From assembly GCF_026210795.1 (NCBI RefSeq), contig NC_089435.1, forward strand, positions 3,906,001 to 3,970,000: a stretch of DNA of 64,000 nucleotides. The letters run 5' to 3'. Shown one piece after another: positions 1 through 10,042 of this stretch (position 1 is the first letter of the stretch; each line of letters opens with the position of its first letter). This stretch comes from Rhizophagus irregularis (lineage: Eukaryota > Glomeromycota > Glomeromycetes > Glomerales > Glomeraceae). The translations under genes were made by a program, and so were the position numbers. The notes beneath the pieces are model-generated. The model saw only the letters and a program-made list of their open reading frames with translations, searched no databases and was not told where the DNA came from.

Positions 1-120
1 TCGTGATCTTTACTTTTTTCTCAGATTTTTACATAATAAAGGTATCAAAATAGTCTTTTATAAAATTTATTATTATAAAATTTGTATCTAATTATATATT
101 TTACAATATATTACAGTAAA

Positions 121-183
121 ATGTTGAGTGAAGATTTAAAATGGCGTATTATCTATTGTTATGAAGAAGGTTATAATAAATAA
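121..183 (+). pseudogene. N-terminal scrap of a Tc1/mariner-like transposase
   Basis: A 20-codon open frame beginning MLSEDLKWRIIYCYEEGYNK and ending in TAA resembles the start of Tc1-like transposases, where a short acidic stretch and the DLKWRI-type segment precede the helix-turn-helix. Nothing further downstream continues it. It lies antisense to the end of the broken gene at 217-1302, so an insertion or rearrangement may have removed the 3' end of that gene. The family match is from motif memory only. Confidence 0.3.
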
Positions 184-216
184 TATAATATGGTAATTAT
201 TTTGATAAATACTTAC

Positions 217-1302
217 AATATCTTGAGCCCACATCGAAAATGATATATTTGATAAAAATAAATGACGACCATCTTTTACAAAACAATGTTTGTGATTATA
301 ATGGTTACAAACATATTTATCTTTTAATTGCATCATAATTTCACCGATTATTTTCTCCTTTTCATCAAGTTTACTTTCTTTCAGAACTCTATTCATTGCT
401 GTACCTTTTTTTTTAGTTTTAACTGATTTAGATTTTGGTGCTTCTTCTTCTGTTTCTTCGCTTGTCACTTCTAATTCCAAATTATCATCCTATTTATTAT
501 AACATAATAAGTATTATAAATTAATACAACACATAATCAACTAAGAATTCAGATTGAACCCAAAATTTACTTTATATTCTCGTTTTTTCTTATCTTTTTT
601 CTTATCCTTCATAGTTACAATTATCATCACTTTTTTATTATTAGAGATGTAACGTTTATAATCTTTTAGAAATTCTTCAAAAGTAATTTCATTATCTAAA
701 AGTGTTCCTGCTCCAACTTCTGAACTACCCTTATATGCCAAAAAATATTCATTACTAAAGGTTAATCCTATATGTTCAGAGACAAGTTGTTCAATTTTTG
801 TTGAAAGATCATTATATTTTATATCATCAAAAGACCAGTTGACTAAAATAGATGGTAAAATCTCTTTTCCATTTTTAATTGATATACGAAGCTGTAATTC
901 TGTTACTTGATTCACTTCAGATTTTATGATATCTTTTTCTTTTTTTATTTCCTTTCCAAATTTGTTATTTTCTCAGCTTATTTTACTATTACAAGCTGTA
1001 CAAAGTGAACAATAAAAGGAAGTTGCCAGGTTGACTTCATAACCAAACTTAAGATTACTTTTCTTCATAAATTCTTTTAAAAATGGTTGAGCGTTACTTG
1101 TGTCATAGCACAAACCTCTATAGCCACGTACTTTGGCTGTTCGGTTATTTTTAGTTGGTTTTTCATACTTATTACAATGACAATTTTCAAATGTAAGGTC
1201 TTTTTCACAGTATAAACACTTTTGACAGGTAAAACACGTCCCTATTTGATATTTTCTTGTATATACTTGTATTTCATATACTTCATTTTCATTAAGTGAC
1301 AT
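217..1302 (-). pseudogene. Broken cysteine-containing hypothetical gene
   Basis: Two exons can be read on the minus strand. Exon 1 is 1302-571, exon 2 is 489-217, and an 81-nt GTAAAT..AATAG intron separates them in phase 0. The N-terminal part carries CxxC pairs (CFTCQKC, CEKD, CHC) and a later CSLCTAC, suggesting a metal-binding module. It is followed by a lysine-rich linker, and exon 2 has a WAQDI segment ending at a GTAAGT donor (216-211). Exon 1 contains an in-frame TGA at 973-975 with the frame open on both sides. The acceptor after the last donor (153-154) leads into only 13 more codons that are antisense to a transposase scrap, so the true 3' end is probably lost. I do not recognise the family. 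It may be a decayed member of a lineage-specific multicopy family. A very short intron removing the TGA cannot be excluded. Confidence 0.5.
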
Positions 1303-1505
1303 TTTAACGTGTCAGCAATATAAAAAATGTGTAGTATTAGACGCAGTAATGAGCGTGAATTTCTATATACAGTATAAACTACAAAATCAGAGAAAAATTG
1401 AAAAAACATGATTGGTTAAAAAAATAATATTACACAAAGATCGAAATTTTTTTTGGTGAAACTATATTGATCAGCTGATCACATTTTATTGAAAACGGCG
1501 ATAAT

Positions 1506-1739
1506 AGGACCCAGAAATATGTATATAGGGGTCAGGTGATGAAAAAATTTTTTACTATGAGCTGTACGCATTTTTTCAGGGCCGGAATTATGATAATGTC
1601 AGTCGGTTACTATAATAGGAAATAAAATTCAGACTGGAATTATCAAAAATTATCTAAAAAAGGAAAGATTTTCATGATTTTTTTTAGTTCAAAATAAGCA
1701 AACTCAAACCTGACCTTTTTATATATATTTCTGGGTCCT
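1506..1739. mobile_element. hAT-type MITE, 234 bp, 8-bp target duplication
   Basis: The inverted ends start AGGACCCAGAAATAT on both sides (1506-1537 and 1708-1739) and are flanked by the perfect 8-bp direct repeat GCGATAAT (1498-1505 and 1740-1747). An 8-bp duplication is the hallmark of hAT elements. The interior has no reading frame, so this is a non-autonomous copy. Confidence 0.85.
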
Positions 1740-1907
1740 GCGATAATTTGGCAACTATAATTTATTTAGAATAAATTTATTCAACATATTGAAAATTTAC
1801 AATGTTACCTAAAAAGATCATATGAGCAAAAATTTAAAATATCAGAAAATGGTACAACCAAACATGACTCTTGCATTAATCATTGCTTACTTTATACTTT
1901 TGGAACT

Positions 1908-2090
1908 TGTGATGAATTACACACTAAAGTATGTAATGAATGTCAAGAGTTATTTACTTTTTTTATCAATCTCAAAGAAATTATTGATTCAACTACTCAT
2001 AAGGATGGGGACAGTTCTATCAGTTCAGTTCTAGTTTCACAAAGTGATTTAACCAGTTTTGAACCAGTTCATTCAAAAAAGCGGTTTTGA
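1908..2090 (+). pseudogene. Short coding relic with cysteine pairs
   Basis: A 60-codon open stretch reads C-D-E-L-H then C-N-E-C-Q-E-L-F and continues to a TGA at 2088-2090. It has no plausible start and nothing coding around it. The CxxC arrangement suggests a fragment of a zinc-binding or transposon-borne protein. The product is not identified. Confidence 0.25.
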
Positions 2091-2190
2091 GCAGTTCAGT
2101 TCTTCAGGTCAGTTTGAATTTTAAATAATTAATGATATGTCATCTGATCATCTGACAAGCCACAATTTTGTTTATTAATATTGCAGTTTA

Positions 2191-2390
2191 TAGCTTTAAA
2201 TAAAAATAGAAATATATCATATGATTCAATATAAATAAATTGCTTTAAAATCTTTATTAATTTTAAGGAGTTAAAGTTATTACCAAAATAGGTATTTAAA
2301 CTTGCTTTTTTACTAATTCTTGAAAAATTCAAAATATCAAATTTTCAAATTGAAAATCATAGGGTGGTTGTACAATTTTGCAATCAGCTG
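2191..2390. mobile_element. MITE family A, copy 1 (5'-truncated)
   Basis: The right end carries the family-A inverted repeat (reverse complement CAGCTGATTGCAAAATTGTA) followed by TA at 2391-2392. The interior matches the copies at 8532, 9914 and 22523 through the AAATAAAAATAGAAATATAT and ATTACCAAAATAGGTATTTAA segments. The left terminal repeat is missing. Confidence 0.7.
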
Positions 2391-2898
2391 TAATTGGTTT
2401 CTAGTGTATGCAAAACCTTAATTTTAACCTTTTAAGGTTAGTCTTTTTTGTGCACTTTATAATAATTGAATATTAAATAAACACAAATTTTTTTTTTGGA
2501 GAAAAATGTATGAAGCTAAAATTAAAATGTTTATTGCAGTATTAATAAAATTATTGTAAATGTACTTCAACAATTAAAAGGAAAAAGTTTTTTATAACCT
2601 TTTTCTCACTAAAACCTAAATCATACCTTTCAAGAATACATTCATTAATATAATGTTTTTTTTAAAGCATTATTCAATATAAAAGTTACTAATTATTATT
2701 CAATTAAACTCTTATCCATCCAGCTTTTCACACACAAACATGCTCTTGCTGTCTCTGGTAACAAATGATTTTGGGTTTTAGTAATTGTTGCTCTGATACA
2801 ATGCTAGTATCTTGAATAGGGAGAAAATATTACATAAAACTGGAAATTCGTTATAATGCGTTTGCCATCACATAAGAGGGTCAGTTCCCACATCAACT
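2391..2898. other. AT-rich intergenic stretch
   Basis: No reading frame, repeat family or RNA gene could be supported here. Confidence 0.5.
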
Positions 2899-2914
2899 GG
2901 TAATTGGAGATAAT

Positions 2915-4845
2915 AAACTTTTTTCCGAATACATTTTTTACGAAAATTTCTACGTAATAATTTTATTAAAAATAATCCCCTTTATTAAATTTTATTACAT
3001 AAAAATATAAAAATGTCTATGGATAAGAGCCGAACACCAAACGAAGCAGCTTTAGACTTCATTTCTAAGTTTAACGACATTTATTTTGAAACTTTTACAC
3101 ATAATTTAAGTTCTTTTGTACAGGACGGTTTCCTCAAGGACTTATTTGAAAAAAAACCCCTCAGTACCTAAGGATAAAGCCCAGATACTGATAGAAAGGT
3201 TTGGCGACTCTGCCAACCCTGCGAACTTCACTACACAAGCTCAAGCTACGAATATACAACCCACCACCCTTTCGCTAATATTTTCTATAGCGCTATATGC
3301 TGCGTCCAAGTCTTGGGATAATTTTTCAACCCAATTCTTTTGCAATTTTGGCGATATGGGTGATGATGATAATGACGATGATGATGGATCTCAGAATACT
3401 GATGATTATCTGATGGATGAGTCATCTTTGCTAACGCTTGATGAAGATGATCTTATACGCAAAGGATTACAAAAACCACCAAATCCAGTACCAATCAAGC
3501 TTCTATCAATGCCTGATGTAGTAATGACCCCTGTTGATCAAACTGTAATACCCGAAAACTCCCGGAAGAAAGATAAACAAAAGGCGCGTGTTACAGATGA
3601 TAAACAAATTACGAACCAATCAACGAAGGCAAAACCTGATGTGAAAACATCAGCCAATAATTCCCATAAGGAAAAGAAATCATCTGAACCGGAGGCTACA
3701 CAGATACTGACAGGATATAAAGCTATCGGAGAGGAGCAAGAGCGAATCCGAGACATAATAGTTTACGATATCCCGTATACCTGGAACCTGCAGAAAATAA
3801 TAGCAGAGTTAAAATTTTGGGGGAACGCTATTAAATGTTCCGTTAAACGGCAACATAAGTATCAGACTCTTTGAGTCAAAATAGCACTTTCCTCATTTGC
3901 CCTTCCCCAGTTTAATAAATATTGGACGACAGACCTGGGAGGTATACCTGTTAGATGGTTCCCTGCAAGTTGGACTTTACGAGAAAGAAAATAACGTGAA
4001 AAGTTCCAAGCCGTTATTCATGACATTCCAGAGGATATGACAATGGCTACCTTGTGGATGGACCGTAAACCATGTGAATTTTTAATGAAGTGTGGTGCTA
4101 GCTCATTTAAAATCATACAAACAAGCAAAGGAAGGAGGAAACTTGTGGCCTATTTCGAGAATTGGAAGACCACACTAAGGGCCTTAGATACGCCACAGTT
4201 TTTCGTACCTGATGGTAAGGAGTTGAAATGGTGTCAACACTCCATTCCTACCTTGAAGAAAGCACAAAATAAACCAAAGGCTAAAAATACACCGAATCCG
4301 AAAAAATCAGGTAAGTCTGATAAAAATTTGGACAGTAATCAGCCTAAGAAGAAGGATAAACCTACATCCTCTAAGAAAGTCCCAAAAAATAATAACCAGG
4401 AGGAGAAACACCCGAAGAATCAGAAGAAGGCAAAGAATACCTCGAAGAAAAAGGGTGGTAATAAAGATAACAAGGCAGTTTTAGCAGAAATTTTAACTTT
4501 ATTACAGAAACTAGTTTAGCCTATGCTTTTATTAGCGGTTTTACGAATTTCAGAATTGTATTATTTTTTAGGATAGAATATAGTTATGTGTTGTACCACA
4601 ATTTCTTGGAAAGAGGACTTGTCCTCTCCACTTTTTTGTTTCCCCTCCTTTTTTTACCCAGTGTGTTTGCCTGGACCTTTATCAGACGTGGTAGTGGTGC
4701 AGGTCTTTTTTTTTCAAGTAGTTAGGGTTGGCTTCCGGCTCCTCTGGAAATCGATGGTAGGATCTATTTGGGTTGTATTACTTCGGAATCATGCCCATTG
4801 TTATATCCCCTGCCTGCTTCACATAAAATAAATAAATAAATAAAT
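2915..4845 (+). mobile_element. ORF1-only LINE-like retroelement, copy 1
   Basis: The element is flanked by a perfect 16-bp target duplication GGTAATTGGAGATAAT (2899-2914 and 4846-4861) and ends in an (AAAT)n tail (4825-4845). These are hallmarks of target-primed reverse transcription. The order is a 5' leader of about 100 nt shared with other copies (TTTACGAAAATTTCT box), a frame-broken ORF1 (3014-4519) and a 3' UTR of about 330 nt. There is no endonuclease or reverse-transcriptase reading frame between ORF1 and the tail, so the copy must have been mobilised in trans. Confidence 0.8.
3014..4519 (+). pseudogene. RRM-type ORF1 protein of LINE-like element (broken)
   Basis: Translation starts at 3014 (MSMDKSRTPNEAALDF). 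The frame shifts by one base in an A-run near 3150-3158 and resumes in the frame that runs to a TGA at 3872-3874. A second stop, TAA at 3992-3994, follows before the frame continues to the TAG at 4519. From N to C terminus the product has a helical segment (FLKDLFEKNPS..KAQ), an acidic D/E-rich linker (residues about 115-150), a basic KKDKQKARV linker, an RRM-like fold beginning RDIIVYDIPYTWNLQKIIAEL (RNP2-like IIVYDI), and a very lysine/asparagine-rich tail. That is a typical layout of RNA-binding ORF1 proteins. A methionine at 4037 (MTMATLW) restarts the C-terminal part. The TAA is shared with two other copies, and the TGA corresponds to CAA in the copy at 25385. Confidence 0.7.
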
Positions 4846-4861
4846 GGTAATTGGAGATAAT

Positions 4862-5232
4862 GATCCAGTTCTTCCAATTCTATTGTTGAAGTAATTCAGT
4901 CTACTTCATTTTAGTAAAAAATACTGGTGTTTGCTATTAGAAGCATATTGTGCATTGTATTTATAGGTATGAATTGCTCTTTGTAAATCTTGTATATATC
5001 TTAGATATGCCTAAGAGCGTTCAACCTTGATTCTTCTAAGAAGACTATAAGTTTATTTCGAGGGTCTACAATTGCAGAAATTATTGAAGATTTGTCTATA
5101 ATCATCCAATATTGTTGAATTTTCCTATATATCGAAGATGCCATATCACGTTGAGTAAAAGTTTCCTTTTTCATATATTTCATTAAATGTGCTTGGATTC
5201 CTGAAAAAGTTAAAATGAGTTTCTCCTACAGT
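4862..5232 (-). pseudogene. hAT transposase relic, C-terminal part
   Basis: On the minus strand, 5183-5001 reads a segment containing QQYWMIID, SSIISAIVDPRNKL and ESRLNA, which resembles the region upstream of the hAT dimerisation domain (typically ..YW..I...S.I...LDPR.KL). The LINE-like copy at 5243-6881 separates it from the upstream hAT pieces at 6892-7620, so both probably belong to one element split by that insertion. Frames are short and there is no intact gene. Confidence 0.5.
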
Positions 5233-5242
5233 TGGATAGGAA

Positions 5243-6881
5243 GATGAAGAACTCTTTCCTGAAAAACATTTTTACGAAAATTTTTGCATAATAAATTTTT
5301 TAAAAAATAATCTCCTTTATTAAATTTTATTACAAACAAATAAAATGAATATGGATGAAAGTATAATACAGTTCTAACAAACTTTAGCATTTGTTTCTGA
5401 ATATATTACTATGTTCTATAAGAATGTAACACACCACCTAAGTTCTTTTATACAGGATAGTTTCCTAAAGGACTTATTTGATAAAAATACGTCAAAGTCT
5501 ATGGATAAAGTCCAGCTATTGATAGATAAGTTTGGCGAAGCTGCAAACCCTGCGAACTTCTCCTCACAAACTAAAGCTACGAAAATACAACCTACACCCT
5601 TTCACTAATATTTTCTATAGCACTTTATGTGTCGTCCAGGTCTTGGGATACTTTTGTGACCAAGTATTACTTGACGTTTGGTGATATGGGTGACGTCACA
5701 TACAATGTAAGTGTGACAGATGATGGATTAGATGAGTCATCTGAAGATGAGCCTGATAAAGATGAAGATAATATAATTTTAGGATTACAAATACCAAATC
5801 CAGTAGATGAAATGCCTCCAATACTGCCTGATGTGGAAATGACCCCTGTTGATCAAACTGTGATACCCAAAAATTCCTGGAAGAAAGATAAACAAAAGGC
5901 GCGTGTCACACAAGATAAACAAGTCAAGAACCAATCAACAATGGTGCAAAAACACTAAACAAAAATCCCAAAAAGGATAAGAAATCATCTGAACCCGAGG
6001 CCACTCAGGATACAATGCTGTTGGAGAGGAGCAAGAGTGAATCTGAAACATAATAGTTTACAATATCCCATATACCTGGGACCTACAGAAGATAATAGCA
6101 GAGTTATAACTATGGGCAGTTTACTAAATTTTGGATGACAGACCTGGGAGGTATACCTGTGATATGGTTCCCTGCAAGTTGGACTTTACGAGAAAGAAAA
6201 CAATGTTAAAAGTTCCAAGCCATGGTTGGAGGACCATGTGAATTTCTAGTACAGTGTGGTGCTAGTGCATTTAAAATTATTCAAACAAGTAAAGGAAGGA
6301 GAAAACTGGTGGCATATTTCAAGAATTGGGAGACCCTAAAACTTGAAGAAAGCACACAAGAAACCGAAGACTAAAAATACCCTGGACAAGAAAAAATCTG
6401 GTAAAACAGGTAACATTCCGGTAAGTAATCAGTCTAAGAAAAAGGATAAACAACAATCCTCAACAAAAGCTTCTAAGAATAATAACGAGTTGAAGAACCT
6501 GACCATTCAGAAGAAGACAAAGAAATTCCCAAAGAATGGTGGAGGTGGTAATAAGGACAACAGCAAACTAATGTAGTCATGGTGCCAAAATAGTTTGATT
6601 ATCTTTTAAGCAGAATAATTTTTCTTACTCTATAAGCCTCACGCTTTAGAGAGGTTTATCCCAGTTGATTCTTTTTTTTTTTTTTACCCAGTGCATATGG
6701 GCAAACCTACATGGCGTAGTTTCATCTAGAGGTGCTCCACTCTTTAACGGAGGGTGAGGTTTTGTACAAATTTGTACGGAATGTATAACCTTAGTACCAA
6801 CAATAGTGTCAATGTATTGGTATCTCCTATTGTTCATTTGTCATCAGTTACTTTTCTCTGAAATAAAATAAAATAAATAAA
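5243..6881 (+). mobile_element. ORF1-only LINE-like retroelement, copy 2
   Basis: A 10-bp duplication TGGATAGGAA (5233-5242 and 6882-6891) flanks the copy. The (AAAT)n-type tail is at 6861-6881 and the 5' leader matches copy 1. The 3' UTR is of a different subtype (TACCCAGTGCATATGGGCAA and a CTCCACTCTTTAACGGAGGG hairpin), shared with copy 3. The element landed inside a hAT transposase relic. Confidence 0.75.
5345..6576 (+). pseudogene. ORF1 of LINE-like copy 2 (broken)
   Basis: The same product as in copy 1 can be followed through several frames: the N-terminal helical part at 5411-5608, the acidic and KKDKQKARV linker parts at 5629-5958, RRM remnants near 6050-6230, and the lysine-rich C terminus at 6343-6576. 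There are several frameshifts and a deletion in the RRM. At the position of the stop shared by other copies this copy has CAA (6198-6206 region), so the stop was not present in every lineage. Confidence 0.65.
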
Positions 6882-6891
6882 TGGATAGGAA

Positions 6892-7620
6892 ATGCAGATA
6901 GGGGTTCAAGAAGTAAGAGTGTATCCTAGTTCAAAGGTAAAGTAAGTAATATTAGAAAATTAAATAAAAATTATTTTATTAATCAATTAACAGCTACTAG
7001 TAAGACTAATGTTAGTTCAAGTACTTTCAACTGTCTTAACATATAAAAGGTTGAGTCCCAACAAGTAACTATATTAATGAGAGGTTTAAGGTATTTTATA
7101 TTCTTTAAATCACATAGAAGATGAAGCTCATCACACAAGCAAGTTGAATTTTTGATACTCTTCATAAGTTTATGCTCTTTTTTAACAAAATCATCAATGA
7201 GTTTTAATCCTTCCTGTACACCCAAATTTAGGATATGCGTGGCATATCAGCAATGAGAAAAAGTTATGGAAGAAATTTCATCTTCTATAGTTAAAGCTAT
7301 CTCTCTCATTATCTGTCATGAGCATGATAATTCTATCAAAAATATTGAACTCCTCCAAGGTGCGCTTTATTTCTTGTGCAATATTTGTTCCGATATGTCT
7401 AATTTTGAAAGGAATGATATCTAGAAGAAAGTTTTGGAATTTCCAATCAAGATCTACATAATGAATCATGATTCCTAAAAATGCCTCCTAATTTATAGTA
7501 TATGTCTACATGTCTGCCATTAATGCGAATTTCCCTGTAATTTTACGAAGTTCACCAATAACTGTGTTTCTTTGAGCTGTAAATGTATCAATTATGAAAT
7601 CTATTTAAATAGAAAGAATT
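6892..7620 (-). pseudogene. hAT transposase relic, core part
   Basis: Minus-strand pieces at 7469-7278 (HYVDLDWKFQNFLLDIIPFK, then LMTDNE) and 7225-6983 (TCWDSTFYMLRQL) match the order of hAT transposase blocks: the FLGI..HY.D..W block, the D(N) catalytic region and the W.STY.ML block. Upstream, the frame around 7500-7540 has two TAG stops where W and Q are expected. The C-terminal portion lies beyond the LINE-like insertion at 4862-5232. Confidence 0.6.
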
Positions 7621-8529
7621 AGATGGATATATACAAGCAAGGGCCTTACCTCACATTGGGGAATAGAAAACATTAACTCTAAATCAAATATCTAATTGGA
7701 TAAAAGATGGAATGCATATGCTTTAACCTCAGATTTCGTCACATATACCATCAAAATCTTCTTGGACGATACCAATGCCACATAGTTCAAGTTAAATAAA
7801 TCTAAATATAATATAATACAAATATTAGCGTAAAGTGGCTAAAAGTAAAACAATTGCAAGAGGAATTAGAAGATCAGGGTATAATGGTAAATGAAAAAGA
7901 AAATTGTGCAGGAATGATCAAAATTTTAGAAGATGAAATGGTAAAAGAAATGCAAACTAAAAAAATTGCTAAGTTTAAAATAAGTGAATTGTAAAAAGAA
8001 TGCCTAATACTGAGTTATTATTATAGACAATAATAAACAAGTACTTACCAGAGGAAATTATAAGTAATATAACTAATCCATTATATAACAGGTAAGTAAA
8101 AATCATAAATTCAGTGCTACTTAAAAGAAAATCTAATATTTGTCAATCAAAATAGCATTGTAAGAGAGTTTTCTTTGCTATGTGGTTAGGCATTAAAATA
8201 TAACCAAAAATATGGTAAAAAGGGTTCAGTAAACTCTATTGGAACAGTTTTTTTTGTAGAAAGTTTTCTGATGTTTGGACAATATTTAGCAATAATTAAA
8301 TTCAAAGAATTAATACACTTTTACAATCATCAACATCTATAAAATAGATGAATGAATGGACATAATATGCGAGACAAACTAGTTGAAATACAAGAAAGTA
8401 GTGAATTAGCATGAGACATTAAAATTCCAGAAGTGTCTTCTATTAACAACTGGATAACAAGATTTGCTGCAAAATCTAAAAAAACCTTATCTGAACAAGC
8501 TATAAACAGACAACAGTTTTTAAGTAGCT
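7621..8529 (+). other. Intergenic stretch with scattered coding relics
   Basis: Short open stretches on the plus strand near 7830-7993 (KVKQLQEELEDQG..CAGMIKILEDEM, SAP-like in feel) and 8365-8530 (SINNWITRF..) look like decayed protein-coding sequence, but nothing is long or complete enough to name. Confidence 0.3.
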
Positions 8530-8531
8530 TA

Positions 8532-9246
8532 TAGCTGATTGCAAAATTGTAAGACCACCCTATAATTTTATAATTTGAAAATTTGATATTTTAAATTTTT
8601 TAAAAACCAGTAAAAAATCAAGTTAAAAACCTGTTTATTCAACTCCTTAAATAAAAATAGATATAATTCAATATAAATAAATTACTTTAAAATCTTTATT
8701 AATTTTAAGGAGTTAAAGTTATTACCAAAATAGGGGGTTATTTAAAGTCGTATTTGATCACGTGACTTGCAAAATTTTATTTTTTAAAAATAAAACTTTT
8801 TTGCCAATACATAAAACTTTCAAATTATATATAGTATGTGTATTTTAGCCTGCTGTGTAAGTTTACTTAGTGCGCAACATGGGGTTTTGAACACCGTTTT
8901 TGACTTATTTGAATTTTTTCATTTTCGTCATCCATTTTTGGATATGATCAGCAAAGATTATTCATTCATATGTAAAGTCAAAAACAGTGTTTAAAACCAG
9001 CTTTTTTTCACTAAGTAAACTTGTAAAGCAGGCCAAAATACACTTATTCTATAACTTTCATACTTACATTAATCTTAGTTCATAAAAAAATGGCTTATTC
9101 ATAAAATGTCAAGTTACATGATCGAACATGACTTTAGACGACCCCAAAATAGGTATTTAAACTTTGCTTTTTTACTAATTCTTGAAAAATTCAAAATATC
9201 AAATTTTCAAATTGAAAATCATAGGGTGGTCATACAATTTTGCAAT
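8532..9246. mobile_element. MITE family A, copy 2, split by a hAT MITE
   Basis: The left end is TAGCTGATTGCAAAATTGTA after a TA at 8530-8531. The body matches the other family-A copies but is interrupted at 8734-9144 by a family-B hAT MITE. The right end stops inside the terminal repeat (CAATTTTGCAATT), so the terminal CAGCTG-TA has been lost. Confidence 0.75.
8734..9144. mobile_element. hAT-type MITE family B, copy 1, 411 bp
   Basis: The copy is flanked by the 8-bp direct repeat CAAAATAG (8726-8733 and 9145-9152), inserted within MITE family A. The right end is CTTTAGACGACCC, matched in inverted form by the diverged left end GGGGTTATTTAAAGTCG. The interior is nearly self-complementary, with arms around the AAGTTTACTTAGTG motif. 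The other copy is at 25887-26296, with 410 bp. Confidence 0.85.
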
Positions 9247-9663
9247 TAAAGCAAAAAATTATTGTCTTTGATCATTTTGCATAGTCAATAAAATACCTGG
9301 AATCTCACAGTCTGTAAAGGCAAAGTCAAATTTTTTGTTTAAATATGTTTGAATAAATTTACGATATAAAAATTGAGGTTTTTTTTTTGTATTACATATT
9401 TGAAGTTGTATTTATAATGTGATAAACTTTTGCAATTCATAACATTTTATTATATGATCGGCATAAAATTCACCAAATTTGTCTAAGGTTTACTGGCAGA
9501 TCAGGAGGAAATATATTAGAGAAACATATTAGGAGGAGAAGAAAAAAAATTTTAAAAGATAAGAGTAAGTAATTATCAATTTTAAACTGGCCAGTATTTA
9601 ATAAAAATACATTTATACTATTTATATTAGAATTACATTGCATGACTACAAGTTAAACTTTTT
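9247..9663. other. AT-rich intergenic stretch
   Basis: No gene or repeat family could be supported in this stretch. Confidence 0.45.
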
Positions 9664-10042
9664 GTTACTTTAAATAATTTATTTTATTTCTGAGAGAAGT
9701 AACCAATGACAAGAAAACCTAATAGGAGTAAACAACTATATGTAGTGAATAACTTATCTATTACAAAACCTCACCCTCTGATAAAGAGTGGAGTTATACC
9801 TAAATGAAACTTTGCCACAAAGGATAACCCATATGCATTGGGTAAAAAAAAGTAATTAACTGGAGACCTAGAGTAGAAATAAAAAAGTAAAAAAAATTTC
9901 TGCATTAAGATTACAGCTGATTGCAAAATTGTAAGACCACTCTATGATTTTTAATTTGAAAATTTATTTTGGTAATAACTTTAATTCTTTAAAATTAATA
10001 AAAATTTTAAAGTAATTTATTTATATTGAATCATATAATATA

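Noticed and set aside
3538-3756. Minus-strand frame opposite ORF1 of LINE-like copy 1
   Set aside because: It is antisense to the ORF1 frame, whose protein sequence is conserved in the other copies.
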